This document shows, piece after piece, positions 46,137 to 57,698 of a stretch of 64,000 nucleotides of DNA. Origin of the DNA: Lumnitzera littorea (taxonomy: Eukaryota; Streptophyta; Magnoliopsida; Myrtales; Combretaceae); contig JAMXBB010000011.1 of NCBI GenBank assembly GCA_024138015.1, positions 26,411,984 through 26,475,983 of the forward strand, read 5' to 3'. The position numbers and the translations under genes are program-made. The notes under the pieces are model-generated. The model saw only the letters and a program-made list of their open reading frames with translations, made no database searches and was not told the DNA's origin. The first letter of the stretch is position 1. Each line of letters opens with the position of its first letter.

Positions 46137-47974
46137 TTCTCCACTCTCATTAAATAGAACAAACTCTCATCCTCTCTCTCCCTCACCCTCTTAATTGACC
46201 CAAACTAGACACGACACCACTACATCCTCGACCCCTCTCTCTTTCTTCGAACACCATCCCAAATACTCATACAGACCCATGGATCTCTCTCTCTCCCACA
46301 CAACATAGGGAACACACACCACTATCTCTCCCTTTCATCGAAACCCTACACCCACACGGACCAAGCCACCCTTGATCGCAGTAGTAGACCCATCCTCGCC
46401 ACTGTCCATAACCTAACCAACTACATCCCTTCACTCTCTCATAGCCGATCATACATACAACTACTTAACCTACCTCTTTCGCTCCACTATCCTCCATCTC
46501 GAAACCCATTGAACAACCCACAACCAAACACTCTTACATAACCCCAATCCAAACACAATACAACACCACCTACTACACATGCCAACAATAGCACAAACTA
46601 AACCCCAACATTAGCCCCTATTACGGCTAACAACCAAACATTGACCATTTACTTACCCACATATACCCCTACAAAGCTTCATACCAACACTTTTTCTCTT
46701 TACTCTCAACTGTACCACCTTAAGTCACCACTAAACGAGTACCGAACAACAAGGCATTGGTCCTAACCCCCTTTTTCTAAATTTGAAACACATGAATCCC
46801 TCTTCACCCATTTGATTTGGTTGCTAGAAATACCCAGATTGAGTTACCTAGGTTGCCTTCTTCTTCCTCTTACATTGACTCGACTCGGAATTTCAGATCT
46901 GACTCGATTGACCCATATAACCCGAATCGATCGACATAAGATCTGCACATTGACCTAAGTCTAACTCGCACACTCAGCTTCAATCTAAGCTTAATTCGAT
47001 TGTCTCTTATTTTGTATTTCGGTTGTTGTAATTTTTTTTTAAATTTTATTTATTTATTTATTTATAGTGTAATATGTAATAAAAGAGGAGAAAATAAAAT
47101 AAAAAAGAGAAAAAGAAAAAAAAGGGAAGAATTATCTAGTCTTATTTATTTTCACATTTTAACCAAAAAATAAAAAATAAAAATAAGTAATAAAAAATAA
47201 AAATAATAATAAGTAAATAAATAAATAATAAATAATAATAAAGTTATTTTATCACTTAGAAATTCAACTTTCCAAAAATAAATAAAAATAAGTAGACTAC
47301 TCTCAAATTAAAACATTTCTAGAACTTTCCACAAATAAACCTCATTTTAGGACCGTTTTGGAAATTTCTTTAAATAAATTGAAACAAATAAAAATGTAAA
47401 CCCGACCTTTTTCCAAAATTGAAATCAATTCAACCCGCTAAAGTTTTTGTAAACGAACTATAGAAATCTGATCTTGAATAGTAAGTACGTAGGTACTCGT
47501 ATATAAGTACGTAGCAACTTAAAATATGAAAAGTTTTATTTTTTCCATCTTCGTAGATATTTGTGTAAATTAATTAAATTAATCACATGTAATATGATTA
47601 GTCGTTTAGAAATTGAAAATGGGTATTATTGAAAAACAAATTTAAAATTGGAAAGTTAGACAGTGGTACAGGTTTAAGGTCTAATAGGATAGTTCCCAGA
47701 TCTAGATCTCTTGTTCTAGAAAACCGCTTTGTAAAATTGGTTTCCTTGTTAAGACCAATAGATATGTTATAACTAATCCACCCAATTGATTAAAACTTAA
47801 CTTTTTTCCCAACTTTGGTCGGGTAGTGACTCTAAAGCATTTTCAAAATATGAAAGAACCGGTTTTCTTTAAACCCTAGTCGAGGGTCATTATTAAGTGG
47901 GTAGGGTTTAATATTGATCAGTTTAGAGATAATTAATTTACAAAAGAATCGAGAGTGAAAAACTAGGTTCGACA
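45088..47974 (+). mobile_element. Solo LTR (family B) nested in element 1
   Basis: This 2887-bp stretch starts TGCAGATACCCC and ends GGTTCGACA, flanked by CCTAC (45083-45087) and CCCAC (47975-47979); the uninterrupted LTR at 39.4 kb has CCCAC there. Inside are a perfect palindrome AATTTAATTGCACAT context at 45450-45470, Pol III-like A and B boxes (45488-45498, 45531-45541), several ACGTG words at 45630-45790, a (CT)n tract at 46099-46134 and a C-rich leader. It shares both ends and these signals with 55827-57537. No coding region. Confidence 0.88.
46097..46134. repeat. (CT)n microsatellite
   Basis: About 18 CT units at the start of the probable transcript leader of the family B LTR. Confidence 0.9.
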
Positions 47975-48762
47975 CCCACGAACAGCTCCAAAGGATATGA
48001 GGTACTAATGAAACTTTCAAGAACTTACGGCGCAGCTCGATATGACGTATGAGTTGATCTAGTGAGGTTACTCGCCACCTAGCCTTACTTAAGGGTTAGG
48101 ATAAAAGTAAAATAAAAGTAAACAAACTAATGAGAGCAATATTTACAAAAGGAATATTCAGCATATTAATGATAAGATAATGCTTACGGCTATATGTATA
48201 GTAGGTATTTATACCCTAGAATTTAAGGCAACTTACCTAAAAATGGAAAAGACATAAAGAGCATTGTCCCAAAGAAGTAATGGATAAAGTATACAAAGGA
48301 TAAAAACAAACATTTAAGGTAAATAATGATTAGTGTACCAGATTCTTCATGTGGTCTTAAACACGTGGCATCAATGCATTAGAGATGCTGTTAAAGGATG
48401 TAGACAAAGCAAAACGACTAGGTTAGGTGAACAAATAGGTGTAGACTCGTTTGAACAGGAGTAGCTAAGGACTCATAGGATCTCTCGACCTCTCAACATC
48501 AATGTTGTTGAGCTATGGGTTAACTCGGGCATGTTAGGCAAGAGTGAGTGAAAGGGCCGGTCTGTTAGTAGAACAATGGTCTATTCGGCAAACAACCTCC
48601 GAGAGATAAGAAGTCACATAGCTTGGCATTAGGATCGGGTCAGCAGCCATAATTAGTTTGGCCTTAGCAGGGGTCGGTTGGAACAAGAGAACTTATCATG
48701 TCAAACCTTCAAGGCATTAGGCTCAACTGTGAGTTAAGGGTCCAATAGCTTAATTCCCATCA

Positions 48763-49709
48763 ATTAGTCATTCATATCCTAACCTATGTCTAATATACAA
48801 CCTAAACTTACCTACATGATGGAGGTGATGTGACTAAGTTGGTAAAATATCTCCATTTTTTCTCCTTAAAACAAGGGGATCCATAGAAGCCTCACTAAAT
48901 TTTCAAAACCGAACATGAAATAGGTAGTTAGAGCCTACGCTAGTCCCTTGAACCTCATAAAGGGTAGACCAAATTAAAAATGAATGTTAAAATAGAAAAA
49001 CCTAACTATATTATTGAAACCTTAAAACTAGAATTGAAACCTTAAACGTGCCTTTAAAATCTTAAAACCCTAATTGAAACTCTAACACAGGAGAAACCCT
49101 AAACTAACTCTAAAACCCTAATTTATTGTTAGAAGCTCTCATTTAATTAAGAAACTCTAATTATATAGTTAAGCTATTCATTAATTTTTAATAATTCGCT
49201 TAATCACTATAAAGCTCTAATTTACCTATGGAATTGTAATTGAATAGTAATAGTCAATCTCAATACGTGAAAATCTTAATTAGATAAAATAGTTTAATAA
49301 ACTTGATTAACTCAATTAAATACAATAAACCCTAATCTATATCTAGTTAAGGCCATATATGCTAGTAAAAGCTTAAATTGCATTTTAGTCATTTACATGC
49401 ATTCATGCATTATGATTAGCTAGATAATAAGTACAATTAAGCACGTAGGAAAAAAAAAAATAGTAGGAGGCATAATTTAGGAGCATTCCTACGTTTAAGG
49501 GGCAAATCATTGCCATTTTTGACAAAGATCACATAAGTAACTAGTCCCCTCCTAGGTCATGTATAAGTTAACCAAATGGAGTAATATCTTGTCTACCATC
49601 TCTCCCCTCTTCAATTCGGCCAAACATACCCTAGAAAACCCTAATTTTCTCACTTTTTCTATCTCTTCAATACTCTCAAAAACTCCCCAAGAACAAACCA
49701 CACCCCCTT
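48763..49709 (+). mobile_element. Family A LTR remnant, second part
   Basis: It continues the U3 broken at 39267, with dense AAACCCTAA/AAACTCTAA words. It reaches the pyrimidine-rich leader (CATCTCTCCCCTCTTCAATT at 49598-49617) seen in other family A copies. It is cut by element 2 at 49710. The overlapping open frames at 49552-49902 (minus) and 49559-49897 (plus) cross this junction and are chance. Confidence 0.55.
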
Positions 49710-50588
49710 TGATACGAACAGGTTTAAGGGTTGATAAGGTTGGTTGCAAGGGTGGGTTTAAGCTTATGGAAAGCTCGAAAGGAAGGGTGAAAATGTGCTC
49801 GAACAACAATGAAAGTAAAACAAATATACCCTTGATCCACTCTAAGGATATGATGCACCAAGGAACTATCGAAGACTTATGGCTCAACTTGATATGAAAC
49901 ACGAGTTGGTCTAATGAGGGTACTTAATACCTAGCCTTGCTTAAGCGTTAGGATAAGAGTGAAGTAAGTAATGGAGAGTAATTCTCATGAAAGGAGAAGC
50001 GTATATTTAATACTAAAAAGTGTAAGATGAGCTTGTGATTGCATGTACAATGGGTATTTATACCCAAAATACTAGTGCATTCTACATAAAATGGAAAAAG
50101 ACTAAAAGAGTAATTCCCAAAAGAAGGGGTATAATTGAAAATATAACAAAAAGGGGGTATCTTGTATGAAGGATTCTATCATAGGGGGTCTTCAAACAAG
50201 TGGCGGTTGATTGGTAGTTGTGTGCTTGGTGAAATGGACAAATTATACGACTAACCCTAGTGCTATTGAGTGTTGATGCTGAGTTGAGCTGGATTGTTAG
50301 CAGTGTTGATTTGAGCAAATGACTATTACGAGGTGAATTCAACTCAGATTCAGGTTAACTAAGTAGATGGTCAGATGAGTCAAGCTGTTGTTTGAGTTTA
50401 TCTTTAGTTAGCAGTTGGATGCTATTGATAAGTACAAGAAGGTTTGGCTTGACCAGGGCATCAGATCGATAGACTGCAGTAGCTCGAACTCCTCAGTGGT
50501 AGAGCATAAAGATAAAATTCGCCTGGCCATGTTTTCCATGCCTTGAGCTAGGGATTAGGCTAAGGATTTGATAATTTGATTCCTATCA
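49710..50588 (-). mobile_element. 3' LTR of element 2
   Basis: 879 bp with plus-strand ends TGATACGAAC and ATTCCTATCA. A TATA box (GGTATAAATACCC on the minus strand) lies at about 50048-50060. It aligns with the element 1 LTR (shared GGGTTTAAGCTT / ...AGCTTGAAATGGG and CTTAGCCTT-type stretches). A pyrimidine tract TCCCTCTTGG (polypurine on the minus strand) follows at 50589-50598. Confidence 0.8.
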
Positions 50589-50599
50589 TCCCTCTTGGA

Positions 50600-51565
50600 C
50601 TGATTAAGATTTGGGATCAAATTCGGTTAGTTCTCATCTAACTTCTCCTTGAGTCGGTAGAGGTTGAGATCAACAACATTAAATACGATGGACACTTTAA
50701 TGTATTTTGGTAGCTTTAGTTGGTATTCGTAGTCATTGATTATCTGGAATAACTTAATTGGTCCTTTAGCTCTGGTAAATAGCTTGTTCTTTCTTTTATT
50801 AGGAAACCTTTCTTTACTTAAGTGTAACAACACTTAGTGACTTAGCTGAAATTGCTTGGTCTTCCTTCCTTTGCTTTTCTCTTTTAGCTTTCTAGCAACT
50901 CGGTCAATGTACTAGGCGACTCGTTGGTAGATCTTCTGGGTGGACTAAGCTTTGGTCCTTGCTTCTAGATCTTTTTAGATAGGAGATAACATTAGGGTAT
51001 GATTGAGGGGTAGTTCGTGGTTGAAACCATAGACCACCTCAAATGGGACAAATCGGTAGTAGCATATATTGTCTTGTTGTAAGTAAATTCGATTATAGGC
51101 AAGTAGATGTCTCAATTGGCTAAGTTCATCCCCACTGTAGCTGGGAGCAGTGATCTCAAGGTGTGGTTAACCACCTTTGTTTGGCCATCAGTTTAGGGAT
51201 GGTAAGAGGTACTGAATGGCAGTTTGGTTCCTATCTAACACCAAAGGGTTCTCTAGGAATGGCTTAGAAAATTTAGGTCTCTATCTAACACCATACTCCT
51301 TAGCACTCCATGTAAGCGAACTATTTCCTGCAAAAATAAAAAAACAATAGCTAAAGTGTCATTAGTTTTGGTGTAGGGCACAAAATGTACCATTTTGTTG
51401 AATTTGTCTACAACAACCGTTATAGAATCTTTGCCTCGGGTAGTTCGAGATAATTCGAGGACCAAGTCCATACTTAGATAAGTCCATGGTTTGGTTAGAA
51501 TAGGTAAAGCTAGAGGCATTGCCTTCCCTTGTTATGTTCGGCTCTTTGCTTTCTTGCAGATGGTA
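50600..51565 (-). pseudogene. Element 2 integrase, C-terminal part
   Basis: The minus strand starts CKKAKSRT at 51560-51540, the end of the zinc domain. The core 51519-51253 reads PWTYLSMDLVLELSRTTRGK, then DSITVVVDKFNKMVHF, then RLHGVLRSMVLDRDLNFLS, carrying two of the three catalytic Asp/Glu residues. The third site reads DGQTKVVN for DGQTEVVN (about 51180). The C-terminal domain 50833-50627 reads HLSKERFPNKRKNKL, then FNVVDLNLYR. No chromodomain was recognised. Confidence 0.82.
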
Positions 51566-52182
51566 TGATAGGGATTAAGGATCAATCACGTGCTCCCGAA
51601 CCCGAAGGCTCACTTAGATAGTTCGCTGAGCTGTCTGAGGTAAGTTGAGTGTTGAGGAGCAATGCATACCATGCATACGTTGTCCTTTTCTAATATCCAT
51701 ACTGTCCTTTTTACCATTGGATATTCTTTTTTTTGCATGATTACATTGATACCCCTATAAATTATTCCCCCTTTCCTTAACTAGTGAAATCCTTTTTTGT
51801 AATTTACTTTAACTTAAGATTTATCCTAATTGGGTCCTATAAATACTTGTCTATTGTAATGGCTGCAATATAACAACAAATTTTTGAATATTTTAGATAT
51901 TTCCTCTTGAGTTAAGTATTCTTGTTGCTTACTCTCGAGCTATTCTTATCTAGCCCATTGAGTGTAAACTAGTAACGAGTGACCTTTGGCCACACTTGTA
52001 CGACATATTAAGTGTGACCTAAGCTCGTGCGAGGTGTTGATGCATCATATCCATCATTGGTACACGAGGACCCCTACTTAACCTTTGACTATTATTTACT
52101 TTTCGGACCATTTAGCGGTCTGGACCTATCCCTAAGTTATATGTGATGTTGGGTTCATTCGTTCATCCACGGATCCATATCT
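51566..52182 (+). mobile_element. 5' LTR of element 3
   Basis: It starts TGATAGGGATTAAGG and ends about GGATCCATATCT. TATA box CCTATAAATACTTG at 51837-51850. It is about 210 bp shorter than the 3' LTR owing to a gap in U3 after GAGGAGCAATGCAT. Confidence 0.85.
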
Positions 52183-52185
52183 TCC

Positions 52186-52197
52186 TAGTATCAGAGC
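52186..52197 (+). other. Primer-binding site of element 3
   Basis: TAGTATCAGAGC, one base from TGGTATCAGAGC, complementary to initiator tRNA-Met, three bases after the LTR. Confidence 0.85.
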
Positions 52198-52495
52198 ACC
52201 TAGGTTACATTCGAAGTCTCGCTTTTGCTACCTTGATCTCTGAGTGCTTTGTTATTGGTTTTTATGTGTTTGGGGTTCTATTGTTAACATTAGTAGTTTG
52301 GTAATTGAATAGTATGAAGTCATTTGGTGCTCTATTTTCCCTTGTTTCATATATGTAAAAACAGAGTAGCTGTTTGCTTATTCACTGTACATAGTTATCA
52401 GATTGGTGGGAGTATTAGTTACTGTTCTACCATTGTTATTCATTGAAAGAACTCTGAGTCGTATCTTTAAACATCAATTTTGTGAATTACCAATA

Positions 52496-53620
52496 ATGTC
52501 AGATTCAAGTGTTCAAGAAACTTTGGGAAATCAAGAAAGTGGTGCTCGAAATAGCCAAGGACTACAAGGAAGCTTCGTACCTTAATCAATGGGTGACCAA
52601 CTGGATAAGCTTGCCGACTTGGCAACTAGTTTGGTGATTGTTATCAATGAAGATAGACAACAAGCTAAAAATAGCCTAAATAGAGGTCGAGAGTAATAGG
52701 AGAGAGGTGATGGTCAATTTGGTTGAGTTAATACCTTAGCTTGACCGCCCAAAGTTGAAGGAATGGGTAGGATTACTGGGTATAGGCTAGCACTCCAAGA
52801 AATCGAGGAGGAAGAGAAAGGGGATGTCAAAGCGGAGGAGTACTATGAACCTAAAGAAAAGAATATACGAGCTCCTAGAGTTAAAGGGTTGAGGATGCGT
52901 ATTCCAAGTTTTTTGGGAAATGGTGATGCCAATGACTACCTAGATTAAGTAAATAAGAATGAGAAGCAATTTGAATGCCATGAAGTACTTGATAATGCAA
53001 AAGTTAGACTTGTTGTGTTGGAGTTTACTGGTTATGCCACCCTATAGTGGAAAAACTTGCAAGCCACCCAACAAAGAGAAGGATAATGAAAAATTAAGAG
53101 TTAGGATGAAATGAAGATAGTCATGAAGAGGATGTTTGTGTTGAGCTATTATTTATAGGATGCCTTCGAAAGATTATAGGAGCTGAGACAAGGAGGATCA
53201 ACTGTTAAAGCTTCTATCAAGGAATTCCAGATGTTAATGATCTGATGCGAAGTCAATGAGCCAGAAGACCGAACTATATCTTGATTTATCGGTAAACTGA
53301 AGTATGAGATAGAGATATCCTAGAAACCATGGATATTAGGTCACTTAATGATGTAATCTGATTTGCCTAAAGGATAGAAAAGTACTGAATAGGAAGGTTC
53401 CGACCACTAGTCAACCGACCTAGTAGTAGCCGAGCCGTTCCAAGCAGACCTGTGCAAACAAAAGTAAGTAAGGTTGCTGAGATAAGACTTACTTAGACTA
53501 CCCGAGCAAAAAAGAAGGAAGTCTCGAGGAAGTTTGAGAAAGGCTAGAGTACGAGCAGGAAGATGAGTGAGATCAAGTGTTTCAAATGCTAAGGATTTGG
53601 ACACATGGTTACTCAATTTC
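52496..53620 (+). pseudogene. Element 3 gag
   Basis: The ATG at 52496 opens MSDSSVQETLGNQESGARNS. The capsid block at 52890-53080 reads GLRMRIPSFLGNGDANDYLD, then FTGYATL*WKNLQ, matching plant gypsy gag (L(K/R)(I/V)xIPxFxGxxDxxxYLxWE ... Y(A/V)xxWW). The CCHC knuckle at 53574-53616 reads CFKC*GFGHMVTQF: one position is a stop and the final Cys is Phe. Several stops break the frame. Confidence 0.85.
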
Positions 53621-55650
53621 TAAACAGAAGAACTGTAGTGATCCGAGGTGAAGTGCTTACTATAGAAGTAGACAATGCTAACGAGGAATTAGAGGAGTTG
53701 AGAGAGGATGAAGAGACCGAGTTGTCCGAGGAAGAAGTTATCTACAGTGAGGAAGGCAACTTTATGCTGACCACTTTAGTGTTGAGGAGGACCATGAGTG
53801 TTAGTCCTATGCCCGAAGATGAATAGAGAGAAAGTCTCTTCCATACCGGATGTAAGGTGAATGAGTCACTATGTGCCCTAATTGTTAACGGTAAGAGTTA
53901 CACCAATGTAGCCTTTGCATTTATGGTCTAACAATTGTCTAGCAATTGAAATTGCCGACCAAACCTTACCTAAAACCTTATAAGCTTCATTAGCTCAGTG
54001 ATAAGGGAGCCCTACAAGTGAACAAACAGGTATCTGTGTTGATCTGCATTGGCAAATAATGAGATGAAGTGCTTTGTGATATGTGGCCCATGAGTGCATC
54101 CCATAATCTACTTGGATGACTATGGATATTCGATTGAGCAGTGATATATGATAGAAGGGAATATATGTTCCCTAAAGCATGAAAGTAGGAGGGTGAAATT
54201 GAGTCTTATGACTGTCGAGCAAGTAAAGGTTATGCAATCTCAACTAAGTCGAACCCTAAAGAAAGAGGCTTTGGTAATGACTTGAGCTGACTTGAAAAGA
54301 GAAATGGAGCTTGAAGGACCAACCTATTTGCTGGTTTGAAGAATATTAGAGATGAGATCCAAGGAGAGGGAGCAGCTTGCCGAGGTGAAAACATTATTGG
54401 AAGAGTTTGCCGATTTGTTCCTAGATGAGCTACTGGAATGTTTACCTCCCATCCAAGGCATTGAACATGCAATTGACTTGCAGTCAAGAGCCGCACTGCC
54501 AAACAAGACTACTTATAGGCTTAACCTTGAATAGGTTGTCAAGTTATAGAAGCAAGTAGATGAGTTGATGAAGAATGGGTATGTGCATGAGTCCTTTAGC
54601 CCCTTAGCCCTTGTGTCGTGCTGACCTTGTTGATGCCAAAGAAAGATGGGTTTTGGAGAATGTGTGTAGATAGTCGAACAATCAACAAATTACCATCAAG
54701 CACAAGTATCCCATATTAAGACTTGACTTCATGCTAGATGATTTGAGTGGAGCAAGAATGTTCTCCAAAATTGACCTCAAATCAAGATACCACCAAATCT
54801 AAATGTGAGAGGGTAATGAGTGGAAAACCACATTCAAAACATGCCATGGATTGCATGAATGACTTGTAATGCCATTTGGACTGTCCAACGTACCAAGCAC
54901 ATTTATGCTCTTGATGAATCATGTGCTTTGAGAATTAATAGGGAAGTTTGTCGTAGTTTATTTTGATGACATCTTGGTGTATAACTTGGACCTAGAAACT
55001 CACTAGTAGCATCTCCAAAGAGTCTGTGCAAAACTTCGAGCTAAATAGCTCTATGCCAATATGAAGAAGTGTAACTTTTGCCAACCCGAAGTGATATTCT
55101 TAGGATTTGTTGTAAGTGATGGTAGCATACGAGTTGATAAAGAGAAGATTAGAGCAATCATCGAATGGCTAGTGCCGACCACTTTGGCTGATGTGAGGAG
55201 TTTCTACAGCCTGGCATCATTCTATTGTAGACTATAGCCCCTATTTTATCTTTACTGAGCTTTGACAAAGTGTTTAAAGTAGAGTGTGATGCGTTCGAAC
55301 TAAGCATAGATACTGTACTAATGCAAAAAGGTCGATCTATTGCTTACTTTAGCAAAAAACTTCAAGAAGCTACACTCGACTATTCTGTCTATGACAAGGA
55401 GTTTTACTCCTTAATCTGAGCCTTAATGGTATAGCAACATTATTTGCTACTTAATGGAATTTGTCATCTACACCAATCATGAATCCTTGAGATATCTAAA
55501 GAGCCAACCCAAGTTGTCTTGGAGACAAGCTAAATGGGTCGAGTTCATGGAAGGATTTTCTTGTGTCATAAAATATAAGAATGGAAAGAACAATATAGTG
55601 ACCAATGCCTTATCAAGACGACATTCCCTTTTGATTGAACTGTAGACTAG
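53621..55650 (+). pseudogene. Element 3 protease, reverse transcriptase and RNase H
   Basis: Protease at about 53850-53960 has NGKS where the catalytic D(S/G)G is expected. Reverse transcriptase at 54360-55230 holds FADLFLDELLECLPP, then FWRMCVDSRTINK, MFSKIDLKSRYHQI and the intact active site VVYFDDILVY (54955-54985), followed by FLGFVVSDGSIRVD. RNase H at 55260-55640 reads FKVECDAFELSIDTVLMQKG, then IAYFSKKLQEATLDYSVYDK, then FVIYTNHESLRYLKSQPKLS and VTNALSR. About ten in-frame stops and some shifts make it non-functional although the polymerase core is well preserved. Confidence 0.88.
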
Positions 55651-55826
55651 GCTGCTTAGTTTTTCGACAATAAGACTTTGAATGTTGAGGAGGGAGGCTG
55701 ATGACGGAAGAAGAGAGAATTTTAACTAAGTAATTTAGTTTGGATACATCTCAGCAAGGAATGATTCCCAAACTTGAGAAAGACCAAGTTGTCTCCCAAA
55801 GTCGATGGACCCTACAAAGTCCTTGA
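55651..55826 (+). pseudogene. Element 3 integrase remnant, core deleted
   Basis: Directly after RNase H the sequence jumps to the integrase C-terminal domain: VWIHLSKE*FPNLRKTKLSP, then KVDGPYKVL (about 55738-55825). The zinc domain and the whole DDE core, roughly 0.9-1 kb in related elements, are absent. The reading continues after the nested LTR at 57543. Confidence 0.8.
55822..55826 (+). other. Target-site duplication CTTGA (left)
   Basis: CTTGA here and at 57538-57542 flank the solo LTR exactly. Confidence 0.9.
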
Positions 55827-57537
55827 TGTAGACACCTAATTTTTGTTCTCTTATTATATTTTATTTGATTTTTTTTCCTCAGTAGGTCCTAAATTAGGAA
55901 AAACACAAAAAAAAAAGGAAATTAAAGAAAACAAAAAAAAAACAAAGAAATTTAATAAATAAATAATAAATAAATGATAATAATAAAATAAGAATTTTAG
56001 AAAAATACAATAAAAGAAAAAGCACAAAAATTAAGAAATTCGAAAAAATATAAAAAAATAGGAAATCTAGAAAGAACCCCAAAAAAATTAAGTTTAGAAA
56101 ATAAAATTTGAAAAAATATAGAAAATTGAAAAAATTACAAAAAATTGAAAAATTGAAAACATAGAAATTTTAGGGAATTTAGGAAATAACATTTTATTAG
56201 GGTATATTTTTTTTAAATTTTGAAATAGGTGTAGAAGTTGGGCCGCCAACTTAGGCTTAGATTTAAATCTAATTTAAGCTGACCGAGACCATAGGTGCAA
56301 TTTAATTGCACATATGGGCAAGGCACAAGCCAACAGCTTAATGGATAAACACATGGACATTAGTATTGGTTTGAGTATGAGGTCTTAAGTTTGAATTTTA
56401 GTGAGAGCATACAAAGATTTTTTCATTTTTTCATCACATCAGGAATTGCCACATATCAGGATTTGATTGCGCTACATGTCTTGACACGTGGCAAGCTAGT
56501 ACGGGATGATGTGCTGACGTGGTGCTACGTGTCAGCCCATAGCATGCCATGTCAGTTGTCACGCACAACAAGATGACACGTGGCAAGTCAAGGTTGGTCG
56601 AGTTGGTTGATGTAACGCCGCGTTAGCACTTTCCCTCTCTTTCTCTCGGTTTTCCCTCATTTTCTCCAAATTTTCCTCTTTTTCCCAATTAAGAATAAGT
56701 TAAACCTCCTCATTTTAGCCTTTGATTTCATGCATTTTCCTTGTTGAAACACACCAATTAATGGTGCAAATTCATCCTCCGCATGGCCTATTGTGAATAG
56801 GTACAAAAGATGCATCCAAATTCGGTCAATTACACATTCAAATTGAGCTTCAAAAGTTGGAAAAAAACCAGATTCTCGAACATTTTCATTCAATTCCAAT
56901 TTTTGATTTCCTTGTTTGTTTGGTGAATTTGTGTATAAAATGGGTGTTGGGGGAGCTCATTGAACATTTACAACTACTCACAAGCTGTTGAATCAACTCA
57001 CAAGCTCTCTTTCTCATTCGAATTTCTCTCTCTCTATCGAACTCTCTCTCTTTGAATCTCTCTCTCCTGAGCTCATCACCATGACTGAACACCTTAGGAA
57101 CGTTCTCCACACCACCAACTTCCCAAACTAGCCACCTTTAACTATTACCGTACCCTTAACGGCACCACCAAATCATTGCCGCCAATTAAAGTAATTAACA
57201 ATTGAGTTTTGTCTTATGAAATTAAAAGGTGATTTTTAAGTTTAATTTAAAATTTGGAAAGTTAATGGTACCTATAAAGGTTTATAATTTCTAAACCCCG
57301 AATCTAAATCTCCAGTTTTCAAAAATTAGTTTTATCATAGACTAGTAGCTAAGTTATAACCAAACTATTTTTCTCGACTTCGGTCTAGTGGTAACTCCAA
57401 TACATTTAAAAAAAAAATTGATTTTTTTTAAACCTTAGTTGAGGGTTAGTATCAAACGGGTATGGTTTAGTACTGATCGGTTTAAAGAAGACTTAATTTT
57501 AAAAAAGAACCAGGAGGTGAAAAAATCAGGCTCAACA
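55827..57537 (+). mobile_element. Solo LTR (family B) nested in element 3
   Basis: This 1711-bp stretch starts TGTAGACACC and ends GGCTCAACA, with perfect CTTGA duplications. It shares with 45088-47974 the A-rich start, the palindrome TGCAATTTAATTGCA (56297-56311), the A/B-box-like pair (56334-56344, 56388-56398), an ACGTG-rich block (56481-56590), a CT-rich leader (57000-57070) and the end sequence. TATA box TGTATAAAATGG at 56931-56942. It is shorter than the other copy, mainly in the leader. Confidence 0.9.
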
Positions 57538-57542
57538 CTTGA

Positions 57543-57665
57543 AAAGATCAATCTTAACGCCTACAAGATTTAACTACTTGAGGGATATAGAGTTTTGGAC
57601 TCCTTCAATATTACCGATCTTCAACCTTACACTCCCAAGGATAAGTAACCAAGGGTTGAGCTAGA
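57543..57665 (+). pseudogene. Element 3 integrase C-terminal end
   Basis: It continues the frame broken at 55826: KINLNAYKI, then DSFNITDLQPYTPKDK, the VNDNAYK(L/V)xLP...FNVxDLxPY end of plant gypsy integrases. The polypurine-like GCCGGAGGGAA at 57688-57698 follows. Confidence 0.82.
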
Positions 57666-57698
57666 TTTGATCCCAAATCTCAAGCAAGCCGGAGGGAA

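Larger units (their letters stand above)
39268..48762 (-). mobile_element. Ty3/gypsy element 1, LTR to LTR, with nested solo LTR
   Basis: A minus-strand element with two recognisable LTRs (39268-40189 and 44960-48762, the latter interrupted by 45088-47974), a primer-binding site for initiator tRNA-Met next to the right LTR, a polypurine tract next to the left one, and a perfect ATTAG duplication. Between the LTRs, gag, protease, reverse transcriptase, RNase H and integrase lie in the Ty3/gypsy order (integrase last). Net internal length is about 4.8 kb. All frames are broken. It inserted into a family A LTR. Confidence 0.92.
44960..48762 (-). mobile_element. 5' LTR of element 1, split
   Basis: The two parts, 44960-45087 and 47975-48762, together match the left LTR. 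The break is an insertion with its own target duplication. Confidence 0.88.

Noticed and set aside
49552..49902. Two mirrored open frames of about 115 codons on opposite strands
   Set aside because: They span the junction of an old LTR and the element 2 LTR, so they cannot be an inherited gene.
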